From assembly GCA_934699305.1 (NCBI GenBank), contig CAKUWM010000102.1:1-9001 (forward strand): a DNA stretch of 9,001 bases, given 5' to 3'. The stretch's first letter is position 1. Every line of letters starts with the position of its first letter. A program made the translations under genes and the position numbers. The DNA is from an uncultured Saprospiraceae bacterium (GTDB taxonomy: Bacteria; Bacteroidota; Bacteroidia; Chitinophagales; Saprospiraceae). The notes under the pieces are model-generated. The model had not been told where the DNA came from. It did no database searches and saw nothing but the letters and a program-made list of their open reading frames with translations. Shown piece by piece: positions 1 through 5,903 of the stretch.

Positions 1-782
1 AACCAATTGATGTTAAAGAAGAGAGGAAACGGATTGAAGATTTTGTAATCGAGTATAAAACTATCGAGGCAAAAATCAAAGAGTCAGAAAGCAAATTAAA
101 TGGGATAAAGCTGGATAGCAGTCAGAAAGAAGAGAAAGAAAGGGCGTACAAAGCCTCTGAAAAACGACTTTCCGAGTCAACCGCCAAAGTGGCACAACAA
201 AGAGCTGAAGTGGAGAGACAGACAAAACTGATGATGGAAAAAAACGAAATGCAAAGCAGGTTGGATGTTCTGCTTCAAAAAGAGGAAAACCTTAAAACCA
301 TTTTCAATTTGATGAAGGGAAGTGGCTTTGTCCAATATATATCTACTATTTATTTAAGACAGTTGTGCGACCATGCAAATGTGCGGTTCCATCGGATGAC
401 CCGCAATCAGTTGAGTTTGCAATTGAATGAAAGCAATGATTTTGAAGTGATCGATTATTTGAATGAAGGTCGAAGCCGAAGTGTGAAAACATTATCAGGT
501 GGACAATCATTTCAGGTATCGTTGAGTCTGGCACTTGCGCTGGCGGAGAGTGTACAACGTCACGGCAAGTCAAATCAAAACTTCTTTTTCATCGACGAAG
601 GATTTGGTACGCAAGATATCGAATCAGTCAATATTGTTTTTGATACTCTGAGTCGACTTCAAAAAGAAAACCGCATAGTCGGCATTATTTCGCATGTGGA
701 AGAACTAAAAGATCGCATGCCGATAACTTTACAGATAAATAGGGATGAAGAGCATGGAAGTATTATTACTATGGAGAAATAA
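1..782 (+). CDS. sbcC: Exonuclease SbcC, C-terminal part (5' end outside window)
   Basis: This is the large ATPase subunit of the SbcCD (Mre11-Rad50-like) nuclease, which cuts DNA hairpins and blocked DNA ends. The frame is open from position 3 with no stop. About 100 charged residues rich in Glu, Lys, Gln and Arg look like the distal arm of the long coiled coil. They are followed by the C-terminal ABC ATPase lobe: signature LSGGQ (codons at 492-506), Walker B FFFIDEGFGTQD (Asp at 594, Glu at 597, with the D-loop), and H-loop ISHVEEL (His at 693). The order and spacing fit SbcC/Rad50, and the ISHVEELKDRMP ending is typical of SbcC rather than RecN or SMC. The GTG at 189 is internal, because in-frame coiled coil continues upstream of it. 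The zinc-hook and N-terminal lobe lie outside the window, so completeness cannot be judged. The stop is TAA at 780-782, 17 nt before the next gene. Confidence 0.9.
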   Translation, partial: PIDVKEERKRIEDFVIEYKTIEAKIKESESKLNGIKLDSSQKEEKERAYKASEKRLSESTAKVAQQRAEVERQTKLMMEKNEMQSRLDVLLQKEENLKTIFNLMKGSGFVQYISTIYLRQLCDHANVRFHRMTRNQLSLQLNESNDFEVIDYLNEGRSRSVKTLSGGQSFQVSLSLALALAESVQRHGKSNQNFFFIDEGFGTQDIESVNIVFDTLSRLQKENRIVGIISHVEELKDRMPITLQINRDEEHGSIITMEK

Positions 783-799
783 AAGAAAGGCTATAATAG

Positions 800-1387
800 A
801 TGGAAAACGAAGTAAGAAAAAGTGATGTACTAGTTTGGAAAGAATCACGTTCAGTTATTGAAGTAAGTTTAAAGTATTTTCTTATAATAGGATTTTTGAT
901 TATTTTGAATACAATTGAAGCAGATGCACAGGTAAAATATTCCATTAAAACAGAAGTCGGATTTTTGAAATATCAATTTCATACGATACGAGTTGATCCG
1001 GGACCTGATTGGAAGGGCTATTACTTGGACAATAAGGACGGCATTGATGTCGGCTTGGTGAATGGTATTGAATTCAATCAAATATTGTCAGTAGGAATCG
1101 GGGCCAGATACTTTAATTTTGAAGGATATAATGGACTCGCATTGTATTCAGACTTTGAGTATTTGCCCTTGAGATCGAGGTTAACCCCATTAATCAATTT
1201 ACAAGTTGGGTATAACCATCTTTGGAATCAATATCACGGTGGAACCGGAACAGGACTTGGTGAATTGAATGTCGGACTATATTTTCGGTTGACTGATAAA
1301 GCTGGATTTTATGCCAAATCGGGGTTCTTATTGGCCCAGCAATCCTTTATAATCCCCATCAGAGGCGGAATCAAACTTTCATTCTAA
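800..1387 (+). CDS. Small outer-membrane beta-barrel protein (porin-like fold), function unknown
   Basis: The 195-residue product has an unusually long polar N-terminus (about 25 residues), a hydrophobic core (YFLIIGFLIILNTI) and a likely signal-peptidase site near ADAQ (residues 41-44). The mature part of about 150 residues alternates polar and hydrophobic residues, with Gly and aromatic residues (GIGARYFNF, LQVGYNHLW, GLYFRLTDKAGFYAKSG), and ends in Phe (GGIKLSF). These are standard marks of a small outer-membrane barrel whose C-terminal Phe is read by the BAM machinery. No Met, GTG or TTG start lies in frame between 800 and the hydrophobic core, so ATG 800 is the best start, with AAAGAAAGG about 10 nt upstream as a possible weak ribosome-binding site. 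It follows sbcC by 17 nt on the same strand and may be read through from it, but no functional link is evident. Ligand and role are unknown. Confidence 0.7.
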   Translation: MENEVRKSDVLVWKESRSVIEVSLKYFLIIGFLIILNTIEADAQVKYSIKTEVGFLKYQFHTIRVDPGPDWKGYYLDNKDGIDVGLVNGIEFNQILSVGIGARYFNFEGYNGLALYSDFEYLPLRSRLTPLINLQVGYNHLWNQYHGGTGTGLGELNVGLYFRLTDKAGFYAKSGFLLAQQSFIIPIRGGIKLSF

Positions 1388-1390
1388 GAG

Positions 1391-1413
1391 TAAAGGCTTC
1401 TTTGATTTTTTAA
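1391..1413 (+). terminator. Weak possible terminator after the beta-barrel gene
   Basis: A short AAAG-GCTT-CTTT hairpin followed by GATTTTTT lies just after the stop codon in the 64-nt space between convergent genes. The stem is only 4 bp, so this is a tentative call resting mainly on position and the T-run. Confidence 0.25.
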
Positions 1414-1451
1414 CCAATATTTTACCTTGGAATTCAATGAGCGTCTCGCGA

Positions 1452-2516
1452 TCATTTACGTTCAACAAAAGTCCACAAAGCCCCATTTTTAGTTGAATAT
1501 TTTGATAACAAACCTTTTGAGGTGAGCTCATCCAACTGATGTTCACTTTCAGCGCGTGGAATACTTGTTAGAATCGAAAATTCTTTGGCAGTCAATGAAT
1601 TGAATTTTGAAAATAGAAATTGCCAGGATGTATCGTATTTTGTTTTAACCGCAGAAGGAAGTAGTGTTAGTAGTGCATTTTCAAAGACGTGAAATGGTTT
1701 TGTACCATACACCATTTGTTTTCGCCCTGATGCGTCTGTAAAAAAAATGGTTGGAAAGCCTCTGACGCCCATTTCTCTACCTAATAGTAAATCTTGTTCG
1801 AAGCTTTTTTTCGCTATTCCTTCATATAATGCTTTAAATTGTGTTATGTCAAGACCGGTATCTTTGGCGGCTAACTCTAAATTGTCCCATTTGGTAATAT
1901 TCTTTTTTTGTAAAAAGACCATTTCTCTAATTTTCCTTAAAAACAAAATGGCTTTGTCCTCATCCAACAATTGTGCTGCTTTAAAAGCAATCGAAGGTGG
2001 AAAAGATGAATCCAAAGGGTCTTCTAACCAAACATCGCCATCAATAGGCATGTCATAATGGATACTTACCTCATCCCAATGGTGTGCTACGTCTGAAGGC
2101 TTGCTTATGCCGCCACTATTGTAGCTCCAATCAGGTAACAGCCCGCCCATTCTATATTCTACTTCTATATATGTGCCATATTCTAACTTCAATTTTCGCA
2201 ATTGAGGTTCAATACCCCAGCAGGAAGAACAGATAGGGTCGGTATAGTAGATTAGCTTTATGGGTTTTACAGTGGCCTTTTCTTCGGTCGAATGTATTGT
2301 TTTAGGTTGTATCTCCGGTATTTCACAAATGCCGCTGTCGGGATTACACAATAATGGATTGTTGTTAATCATTGAATGAATTGTTTGTGCGGGACAAAAA
2401 GTTGTTCCGGCAATAAGAATAAAAGCTATGATGGCATAATGACACCACTTGAGAATGGTTGGTTTATTCGGCTTACTTCCAAAAGCATTAGAAGTCCGAT
2501 ATTTAATTTGGCTCAT
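1452..2516 (-). CDS. DsbA-family (FrnE/SpxH-like) thioredoxin-fold protein with an N-terminal signal or anchor
   Basis: This is a thioredoxin-fold protein of the DsbA/FrnE group, which also contains the ClpXP adaptor SpxH (YjbH). The core begins IKLIYYTDPICSSCWG, a CxxC at residues 96 and 99 of the ATG-2516 form. A helical insertion follows (SIAFKAAQLL, FLRKIREMVFLQKKNI), then the cis-Pro loop VRGFPTIFF (Pro 255), and a C-terminal part of about 60 residues that looks like a small winged helix. A second Cys pair, LCNPDSGICEIP, precedes the domain. Three starts are possible. The frame reaches a TTG at 2552, but that codon sits inside the probable -7 promoter element. ATG 2516 gives a hydrophobic segment (HYAIIAFILIAGTTFCPAQ) resembling a signal peptide. 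ATG 2372 would give a cytosolic form beginning near the CNPDSGIC motif. I chose 2516 (354 residues). It lies 74 nt downstream of asnB on the same strand. Family is fairly sure; oxidase versus adaptor role and compartment are open. Confidence 0.75.
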   Translation of the reverse strand: MSQIKYRTSNAFGSKPNKPTILKWCHYAIIAFILIAGTTFCPAQTIHSMINNNPLLCNPDSGICEIPEIQPKTIHSTEEKATVKPIKLIYYTDPICSSCWGIEPQLRKLKLEYGTYIEVEYRMGGLLPDWSYNSGGISKPSDVAHHWDEVSIHYDMPIDGDVWLEDPLDSSFPPSIAFKAAQLLDEDKAILFLRKIREMVFLQKKNITKWDNLELAAKDTGLDITQFKALYEGIAKKSFEQDLLLGREMGVRGFPTIFFTDASGRKQMVYGTKPFHVFENALLTLLPSAVKTKYDTSWQFLFSKFNSLTAKEFSILTSIPRAESEHQLDELTSKGLLSKYSTKNGALWTFVERK

Positions 2517-2549
2517 AACGTTCGACAGCCGAATTGTATTTTTTTGGCG

Positions 2550-2558
2550 CAAAATATA
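2550..2558 (-). promoter_or_regulatory. Possible -7 element for the DsbA-like gene
   Basis: On the minus strand this reads TATATTTTG, the Bacteroidota TAnnTTTG element with one extra T. No TTG lies at the usual -33 distance, so it is weak. If used, transcription would start near 2543, downstream of the TTG codon at 2552, which favours ATG 2516 as the start. Confidence 0.3.
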
Positions 2559-2590
2559 ATCGTGTTTTTAAAATTATGTTTCGTTGAACG

Positions 2591-4258
2591 CTATTTATAT
2601 GCTTGGTTATGAACCGATGTAATGACACGCCCACTGGGGTCCTGCATTTTTTTGAAGGCTTCATCCCATTCAAGAGCAATGGCAGTGCTACAGGCAACAG
2701 ATGGTTCGGAAGGGACGCAAGCTGCTTCCTGATCACCCGGAAAATGTTCGGCAAAGAGTGACCGATAATAATATTCTTCCTTTGTCTTGGGTGTATTAAT
2801 AGGAAAGCGGAAAGATGCATTCTTCAGCTGTTCGTCAGAGACTTTTTCAGAAGTAACCATTTTAAGGGTATCTATCCAGCCATAGCCGACACCGTCCGAA
2901 AATTGTTCTTTTTGTCTCCAGGCGATTTCATCCGGAAGATAATCTTCAAAGGCTTTTCGAAGTATGTGTTTTTCGATTTTGCCATTGCCGGACATTTTGT
3001 CTTTGGGATTGAGACGCATGGCGATATCCATAAATTCTTTATCTAAAAATGGCACTCTACCTTCAACGCCCCATGCTGCAAGAGATTTGTTGGCTCTAAG
3101 GCAGTCATAGAGATGCAGTTTGCCGACTTTTCTCACTGTCTCTTCGTGAAAAGCCTTAGCGTCAGGTGCTTTGTGGAAATAAAGATAACCGCCAAAGATC
3201 TCGTCTGAGCCTTCACCGGATAATACCATTTTTATACCCATAGACTTGATTACTCTGGCAAGGAGATACATGGGTGTGCTTGCACGTATAGTTGTTACAT
3301 CGTATGTTTCAGTATGATAGACAACATCTGACAAGGCGTCTAACCCTTCCTGAATAGTAAAATACACCTCGTGATGTACCGTGCCTATGTGATCGGCAGC
3401 TTTTTGTGCGGCAGCCAAATCCGGAGAACCCTTCAAACCGATGGCAAAGCTGTGTAATTGTGGCCACCAGGCATCTTTTAAACCGCCGGATTCAATTCTT
3501 CGAGCGGCATATTTTTTTGCAATTGCACTTACAATACTTGAATCGAGACCACCTGAAAGCAATACGCCATAAGGTACATCCGACATCAACTGCCTGTTAA
3601 CGGCTTCTTCAAAGGCAACTTTGACTTTTTGAATATCTGTTGTATTGTCCTTAACGTTGTCATAATCAACCCAATCCCTCTTGTGCCAAGGTTTTATCTG
3701 CCCATCCACAGAGTGTAGATAATGTCCCGGCGGAAAAACTTCAATTTTATTGCATACACCGCTCAAAGCTTTCATTTCAGAGGCAACATAGAAGTTGCCG
3801 TATTGATCCCATCCGATATATAATGGAATGATGCCCATGTGATCTCTGGCAATCAGATAGGTATTTTTTTCATGATCATAGAGGGCAAAGGCAAAGATCC
3901 CATTTAACTTGTCGATAAAATTAACCCCATGTTCTTGATACAGCGCTATGATAACCTCACAATCAGACTGTGTTTGAAAAGAATATGGATTATTGAGTTC
4001 TTTTTTGAGTTGACGATGGTTGTATATTTCTCCATTTACAGCCAGGGCTAATGTACCATCAGTACTAAAAAGTGGTTGCTTGCCGGAGGTAGGATCGACG
4101 ATAGAAAGTCTTTCATGTACCAATATAGCGTCTTTGCATGTAAAGATACCCGACCAGTCAGGACCTCTGTGGCGTTGTTTTTTAGACATGTTTAATGCCT
4201 GAGGACGAAGTGTTTCAACGTCTTGTTGTAAGTTGAAGATTCCAAGAATTCCGCACAT
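2591..4258 (-). CDS. asnB: Asparagine synthase (glutamine-hydrolysing), AsnB type
   Basis: The enzyme makes asparagine from aspartate, glutamine and ATP (releasing AMP and PPi) in the cytosol. At 555 residues it has nearly the length of E. coli AsnB and matches it along its whole length. The N-terminal class II glutaminase domain has nucleophile Cys2 (MCGILG), Arg50 (HERLSIVD), Asn75-Gly76-Glu77 (VNGEIYNH) and Asp99 (SDCEV), all needed for glutamine binding and ammonia release. The synthetase domain has the PP-loop SGGLDSS (residues 235-241), WWPQLHSFAIGL, TYDVTTIRASTPMYL and the second ATP/aspartate motif SGEGSDEIFGGY (about residue 350). The C-terminus (EWDEAFKKMQDPSGR) is also AsnB-like. 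No key residue is missing. ATG 4258 is fixed by the requirement that Cys2 follow Met1. A good promoter lies just upstream. The DsbA-like gene follows downstream and may be partly co-transcribed. Confidence 0.97.
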   Translation of the reverse strand: MCGILGIFNLQQDVETLRPQALNMSKKQRHRGPDWSGIFTCKDAILVHERLSIVDPTSGKQPLFSTDGTLALAVNGEIYNHRQLKKELNNPYSFQTQSDCEVIIALYQEHGVNFIDKLNGIFAFALYDHEKNTYLIARDHMGIIPLYIGWDQYGNFYVASEMKALSGVCNKIEVFPPGHYLHSVDGQIKPWHKRDWVDYDNVKDNTTDIQKVKVAFEEAVNRQLMSDVPYGVLLSGGLDSSIVSAIAKKYAARRIESGGLKDAWWPQLHSFAIGLKGSPDLAAAQKAADHIGTVHHEVYFTIQEGLDALSDVVYHTETYDVTTIRASTPMYLLARVIKSMGIKMVLSGEGSDEIFGGYLYFHKAPDAKAFHEETVRKVGKLHLYDCLRANKSLAAWGVEGRVPFLDKEFMDIAMRLNPKDKMSGNGKIEKHILRKAFEDYLPDEIAWRQKEQFSDGVGYGWIDTLKMVTSEKVSDEQLKNASFRFPINTPKTKEEYYYRSLFAEHFPGDQEAACVPSEPSVACSTAIALEWDEAFKKMQDPSGRVITSVHNQAYK

Positions 4259-4276
4259 AATTTTTTATTTAAGGTG

Positions 4277-4306
4277 CAAAATTAGTTATAATTTATTAAG
4301 GAACAA
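4277..4306 (-). promoter_or_regulatory. asnB promoter, Bacteroidota type (TTG-N19-TAATTTTG)
   Basis: Read on the minus strand, TTG (4306-4304), a 19-nt spacer and TAATTTTG (4284-4277) match the Bacteroidota primary sigma consensus TTG-N19-TAnnTTTG exactly. The predicted start of transcription is near 4271, leaving a leader of only about 12 nt before the asnB ATG, with no Shine-Dalgarno sequence, as is common in this phylum. Confidence 0.75.
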
Positions 4307-4449
4307 GAAATAACGTGTTTTAATTAAATCTAATCGAACGACAAGTGTTGTGATTATTAGCGGATTCAATGGAGTGTCATCGTTTTTTACAATTATTATG
4401 TTGCCATATTATTAATCCCAAATTACTCTTAAAGACAGCACTTTACCTT

Positions 4450-4476
4450 TAAGAATAATGCGGATCACTATTCTTA
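4450..4476. repeat. Inverted repeat TAAGAATA-N11-TATTCTTA
   Basis: Two perfect 8-nt arms (4450-4457 and 4469-4476) flank an 11-nt spacer in the divergent asnB/lipoprotein intergenic region, with a half-site spacing of about 19 nt. This is compatible with binding of a dimeric regulator or with a weak RNA hairpin. There is no T-run, so it is not a standard terminator. It lies 140-180 nt from the asnB promoter and about 120 nt before the lipoprotein gene. An AT-rich background makes chance possible. Confidence 0.3.
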
Positions 4477-4591
4477 GGATAAATTAAAGAAAAATACATT
4501 ATACTTCTTTTATTTTCATTTTTTGGTTGATTAATATGATTTGTTGAAAGAAAAGCCTAACTTTAGGGCACTTACGTAAAAATGAAAGTCA

Positions 4592-4906
4592 ATGAAAGCA
4601 ATATTTAATATCATCATATTGGGTATAATTTGTCAAGTTATGCAATCTTGTTCATTTGGGACTCCGGATTCAGTGATTGATAAATATTGTAATTGTTTGG
4701 AAAAGAATATGTCTGACAAAATGAGTTTTGATACATATCTGGAAGTTGTTAACAAATGTGAGAAACAACTGAACAAATCAATCTATGATCGTAAATTCTC
4801 ATCCAAGGAAGAAGAATATATTAGACAAGAAACGATTAAATGCGGTATTAATAAAACGATTGATCATGGCGGGAAGTCAATCGATCACTTTCTAAATGAG
4901 AAATAG
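4592..4906 (+). CDS. Small Cys-containing lipoprotein, function unknown
   Basis: The 104-residue product has a short N-terminus with one Lys, a hydrophobic stretch (FNIIILGIICQVM) and a lipobox-like VMQSC, predicting lipidation at Cys20 and attachment in the cell envelope. The mature part of about 85 residues is charged and probably helical, with a CNC motif in KYCNCLEKN (Cys33, Cys35), Cys56 in VNKCEKQ and Cys84 in IKCG. Four cysteines at conserved-looking positions suggest two disulfides or a metal site. I do not recognise the family; short proteins with a YCxC motif near the N-terminus are common in Bacteroidota. ATG 4592 is preceded 10 nt earlier by an out-of-frame ATG in a similar AATGAAAG context (4581-4598), which codes for only 8 residues. 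The nearest promoter-like element (4558-4565) is weak. The gene has no same-strand neighbour close by. Confidence 0.65.
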   Translation: MKAIFNIIILGIICQVMQSCSFGTPDSVIDKYCNCLEKNMSDKMSFDTYLEVVNKCEKQLNKSIYDRKFSSKEEEYIRQETIKCGINKTIDHGGKSIDHFLNEK

Positions 4907-4945
4907 GGCTGGACCCTTTGTACGAAGTTTAAAAAATTGATATTT

Positions 4946-5122
4946 TTAATTCTTTGATTTGACTGATAAAGCTCTGCTTACATTAAATCCAAAATGAATA
5001 CACCCGTTATCCCATTTATTAGTTTTTTCAGATAGAAATCCTTTTTCAATCATGGATGTATTATTTGTCAAAGTAAAGGTTTCTTTAAACCATTGATTAC
5101 GAGTCGTAAATCGATTCCGCAT
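4946..5122 (-). CDS. Possible 58-residue ORF or remnant of a truncated gene
   Basis: The minus-strand frame opens at ATG 5122 and ends in TAA at 4948-4946. It codes a well-mixed 58-residue sequence (MRNRFTTRNQWFKETF, then LSEKTNKWDNGCIHFGFNV, ending SVKSKN). The composition resembles a real protein end more than random AT-rich translation. The same frame is open a little further upstream, into the tRNA-like repeat of the GIY-YIG gene, where a TAG closes it. It could be a small gene, or the 3' remainder of an older gene cut off where the GIY-YIG tail landed. The ATG sits in the right arm of the 5114-5137 hairpin. I recognise no family, and no promoter is evident. Confidence 0.3.
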   Translation of the reverse strand: MRNRFTTRNQWFKETFTLTNNTSMIEKGFLSEKTNKWDNGCIHFGFNVSRALSVKSKN

Positions 5123-5137
5123 TGTTTTATGCGGAAT
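5114..5137 (-). terminator. Stem-loop downstream of the GIY-YIG gene (9-bp stem, no T-run)
   Basis: ATTCCGCAT (5114-5122) and ATGCGGAAT (5129-5137) form a perfect 9-bp stem with a 6-nt loop, starting 5 nt after the GIY-YIG stop codon on the minus strand. No T-run follows in either direction, so it may be an RNA-end or processing hairpin, or part of the repeat element, rather than an intrinsic terminator. Confidence 0.4.
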
Positions 5138-5142
5138 GTGGG

Positions 5143-5187
5143 TTAATCCCGAGGTGTCGGGACTCTAACCAGCTGAGCTAAGGAGCC
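5143..5187 (-). repeat. tRNA-half/hairpin repeat, copy A (inside the GIY-YIG 3' end)
   Basis: On the minus strand this holds the acceptor 5' strand GGCTCCT (5187-5181), T8-A9 (TA), and a D-arm GCTC-AGCTGGTTA-GAGT with the usual A14, GG and A21 positions. Instead of an anticodon arm it then has TCCCGA-CACC-TCGGGA (5162-5147) and TTAA. No matching acceptor 3' strand (AGGAGCC) or T-arm follows, so it is not a functional tRNA. It matches copy B (8948-8992) at 43 of 45 positions, and both differences are in the tetraloop. It also encodes the last 14 codons and the stop of the GIY-YIG ORF. Confidence 0.85.
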
Positions 5188-5427
5188 AATTAAAGGGAGG
5201 TTGTCGTAAATGATAGCTTTAAGGATGGTGACATTTTTAATTTTCTTGAACTCTTTTTCCATCTTCATAGCGAAGCCTCTGGACTCACCTGCAGAGAAGA
5301 CGGCGACTAAGGTCCAGGGTCTGTGTTTGGAAGTGAAAGAAGCAAAGGGTGAGCTGTTGTGTTGCTCTATCCTTTTATAAGGGTCAGCGGAATAACCGAT
5401 GTAAAATATATCAGATTTATGTTCCAT
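5143..5427 (-). CDS. GIY-YIG nuclease-superfamily protein with a tRNA-encoded tail; start codon possibly lost
   Basis: This is a stand-alone GIY-YIG domain of 94 residues. YIG is at residues 9-11 (FYIGYSADPYKRIEQHN), the conserved Arg is Arg19, and the likely metal-binding Glu is Glu57 (AMKMEKEFKK). FTSKHRPWTLVAVF is typical of the small single-domain UPF0213/YhbQ-like group, whose cellular substrate is unclear. Two things are odd. First, the GIY strand is missing from the ATG-5427 form, yet the nine in-frame codons upstream (5454-5428) read HIYIVTTHV, matching that strand; they follow a TGA (5457-5455) with no ATG, GTG or TTG start. The gene may therefore have lost its start, or use a rare start codon. 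Second, the last 14 residues (GSLAQLVRVPTPRD) and the TAA are encoded by a tRNA 5' half plus a hairpin (5187-5143). I recall LAQLVRVP tails in other Bacteroidota GIY-YIG proteins, which would make this a family trait. It stands alone, opposite to its neighbours. Confidence 0.7.
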   Translation of the reverse strand: MEHKSDIFYIGYSADPYKRIEQHNSSPFASFTSKHRPWTLVAVFSAGESRGFAMKMEKEFKKIKNVTILKAIIYDNLPLIGSLAQLVRVPTPRD

Positions 5428-5794
5428 TACATGAGTTGTGACAATATAGATATGTCAATTTATAGTAAATTATGTCATTAAAGAAAGTGAAAAAAGCAAT
5501 CCGTAAATAACGGTCGCTCTAAGTGATCGGTTCCAAAATTGAGCCCATTCCCTTTTGTTTAAAGATTTATTACTGTTTACTATGTCAAAAATATAGTGTA
5601 AAAGGCACATTCTATAGCAAAAGTGGTAAAATAAAAACTTAGCCTTCGCATGAGAATATTATAGATTTTGAGTTAAAAATTTCAATAAAAGTTATCGTAA
5701 AAAATATAAATTGGTAAGTTTTAAAAGTGCTCAAAAAAACCGTTATAGTAAGGGATAAGGAGAAATGATAATTGTTAATAGGAGGTTAATGATT

Positions 5795-5811
5795 GGGGGG
5801 GGGTAACTTTG
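5795..5811 (+). promoter_or_regulatory. G9 tract abutting a TAACTTTG -7 element upstream of the lipoprotein gene
   Basis: Nine consecutive G (5795-5803) run directly into TAACTTTG, a match to the Bacteroidota TAnnTTTG element. No TTG lies 19 nt upstream in the present sequence; the closest are only 8 nt or about 29 nt away. Transcription would start near 5817, giving a leader of about 87 nt. The tract sits where the promoter spacer should be, so changes in its length would alter spacing. Confidence 0.4.
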
Positions 5812-5841
5812 TTAAGATTTAGCGTCATATTCACGCAAAAA

Positions 5842-5850
5842 TTATCCACA
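5842..5850 (+). promoter_or_regulatory. Single perfect DnaA-box match TTATCCACA
   Basis: It equals the consensus DnaA box and lies in the leader of the lipoprotein gene. A degenerate reverse copy (CTGGGGATA) lies about 20 nt downstream. There is no cluster of boxes and no dnaA or dnaN nearby, so it is not an origin; a chance match is quite possible. Confidence 0.2.
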
Positions 5851-5903
5851 CTTGTTTAAAATCTGGGGATAGAAACATCTTTAATAATTTAAACATTTTT
5901 CAA

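Larger units (their letters stand above)
4259..4591. other. 333-nt divergent intergenic region between asnB and the small lipoprotein gene
   Basis: It holds the asnB promoter (4277-4306), an inverted repeat at 4450-4476, and a weak TAACTTTA at 4558-4565 that could serve the plus-strand lipoprotein gene but lacks a properly spaced TTG. I see no RNA gene or further ORF. Confidence 0.6.
5428..5903. other. 476-nt AT-rich intergenic region with G9 tract, promoter-like element and DnaA-box match
   Basis: It lies between the divergent GIY-YIG and lipoprotein genes. The first 27 nt (5428-5454) look like lost GIY-YIG coding sequence. Further on are a run of nine G (5795-5803), TAACTTTG (5804-5811), and TTATCCACA (5842-5850). 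From about 5460 to 5790 I see no ORF of note, no RNA gene and no strong hairpin. A TATTTTTG on the minus strand (5593-5586) could be a -7 element for the GIY-YIG gene but has no TTG at the right distance. Confidence 0.5.

Noticed and set aside
2550..2552. TTG start for the DsbA-like protein (366 residues)
   Set aside because: It lies inside the probable -7 promoter element and adds 12 residues with no features. ATG 2516 is preferred.
2503..2820. 105-codon minus-strand frame overlapping the end of asnB
   Set aside because: It lies almost wholly within asnB in another frame. asnB matches AsnB to its last residue, so there is no frameshift to explain.
5143..5187. A genuine tRNA gene on the minus strand
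   Set aside because: Only the acceptor 5' strand and D-arm are present. There is no 7-nt anticodon loop, T-arm or matching AGGAGCC 3' strand downstream.
5842..5850. Chromosomal replication origin suggested by a perfect DnaA box
   Set aside because: There is a single box, with at best one degenerate partner, no dnaA/dnaN/gidA-type neighbours and no box cluster.
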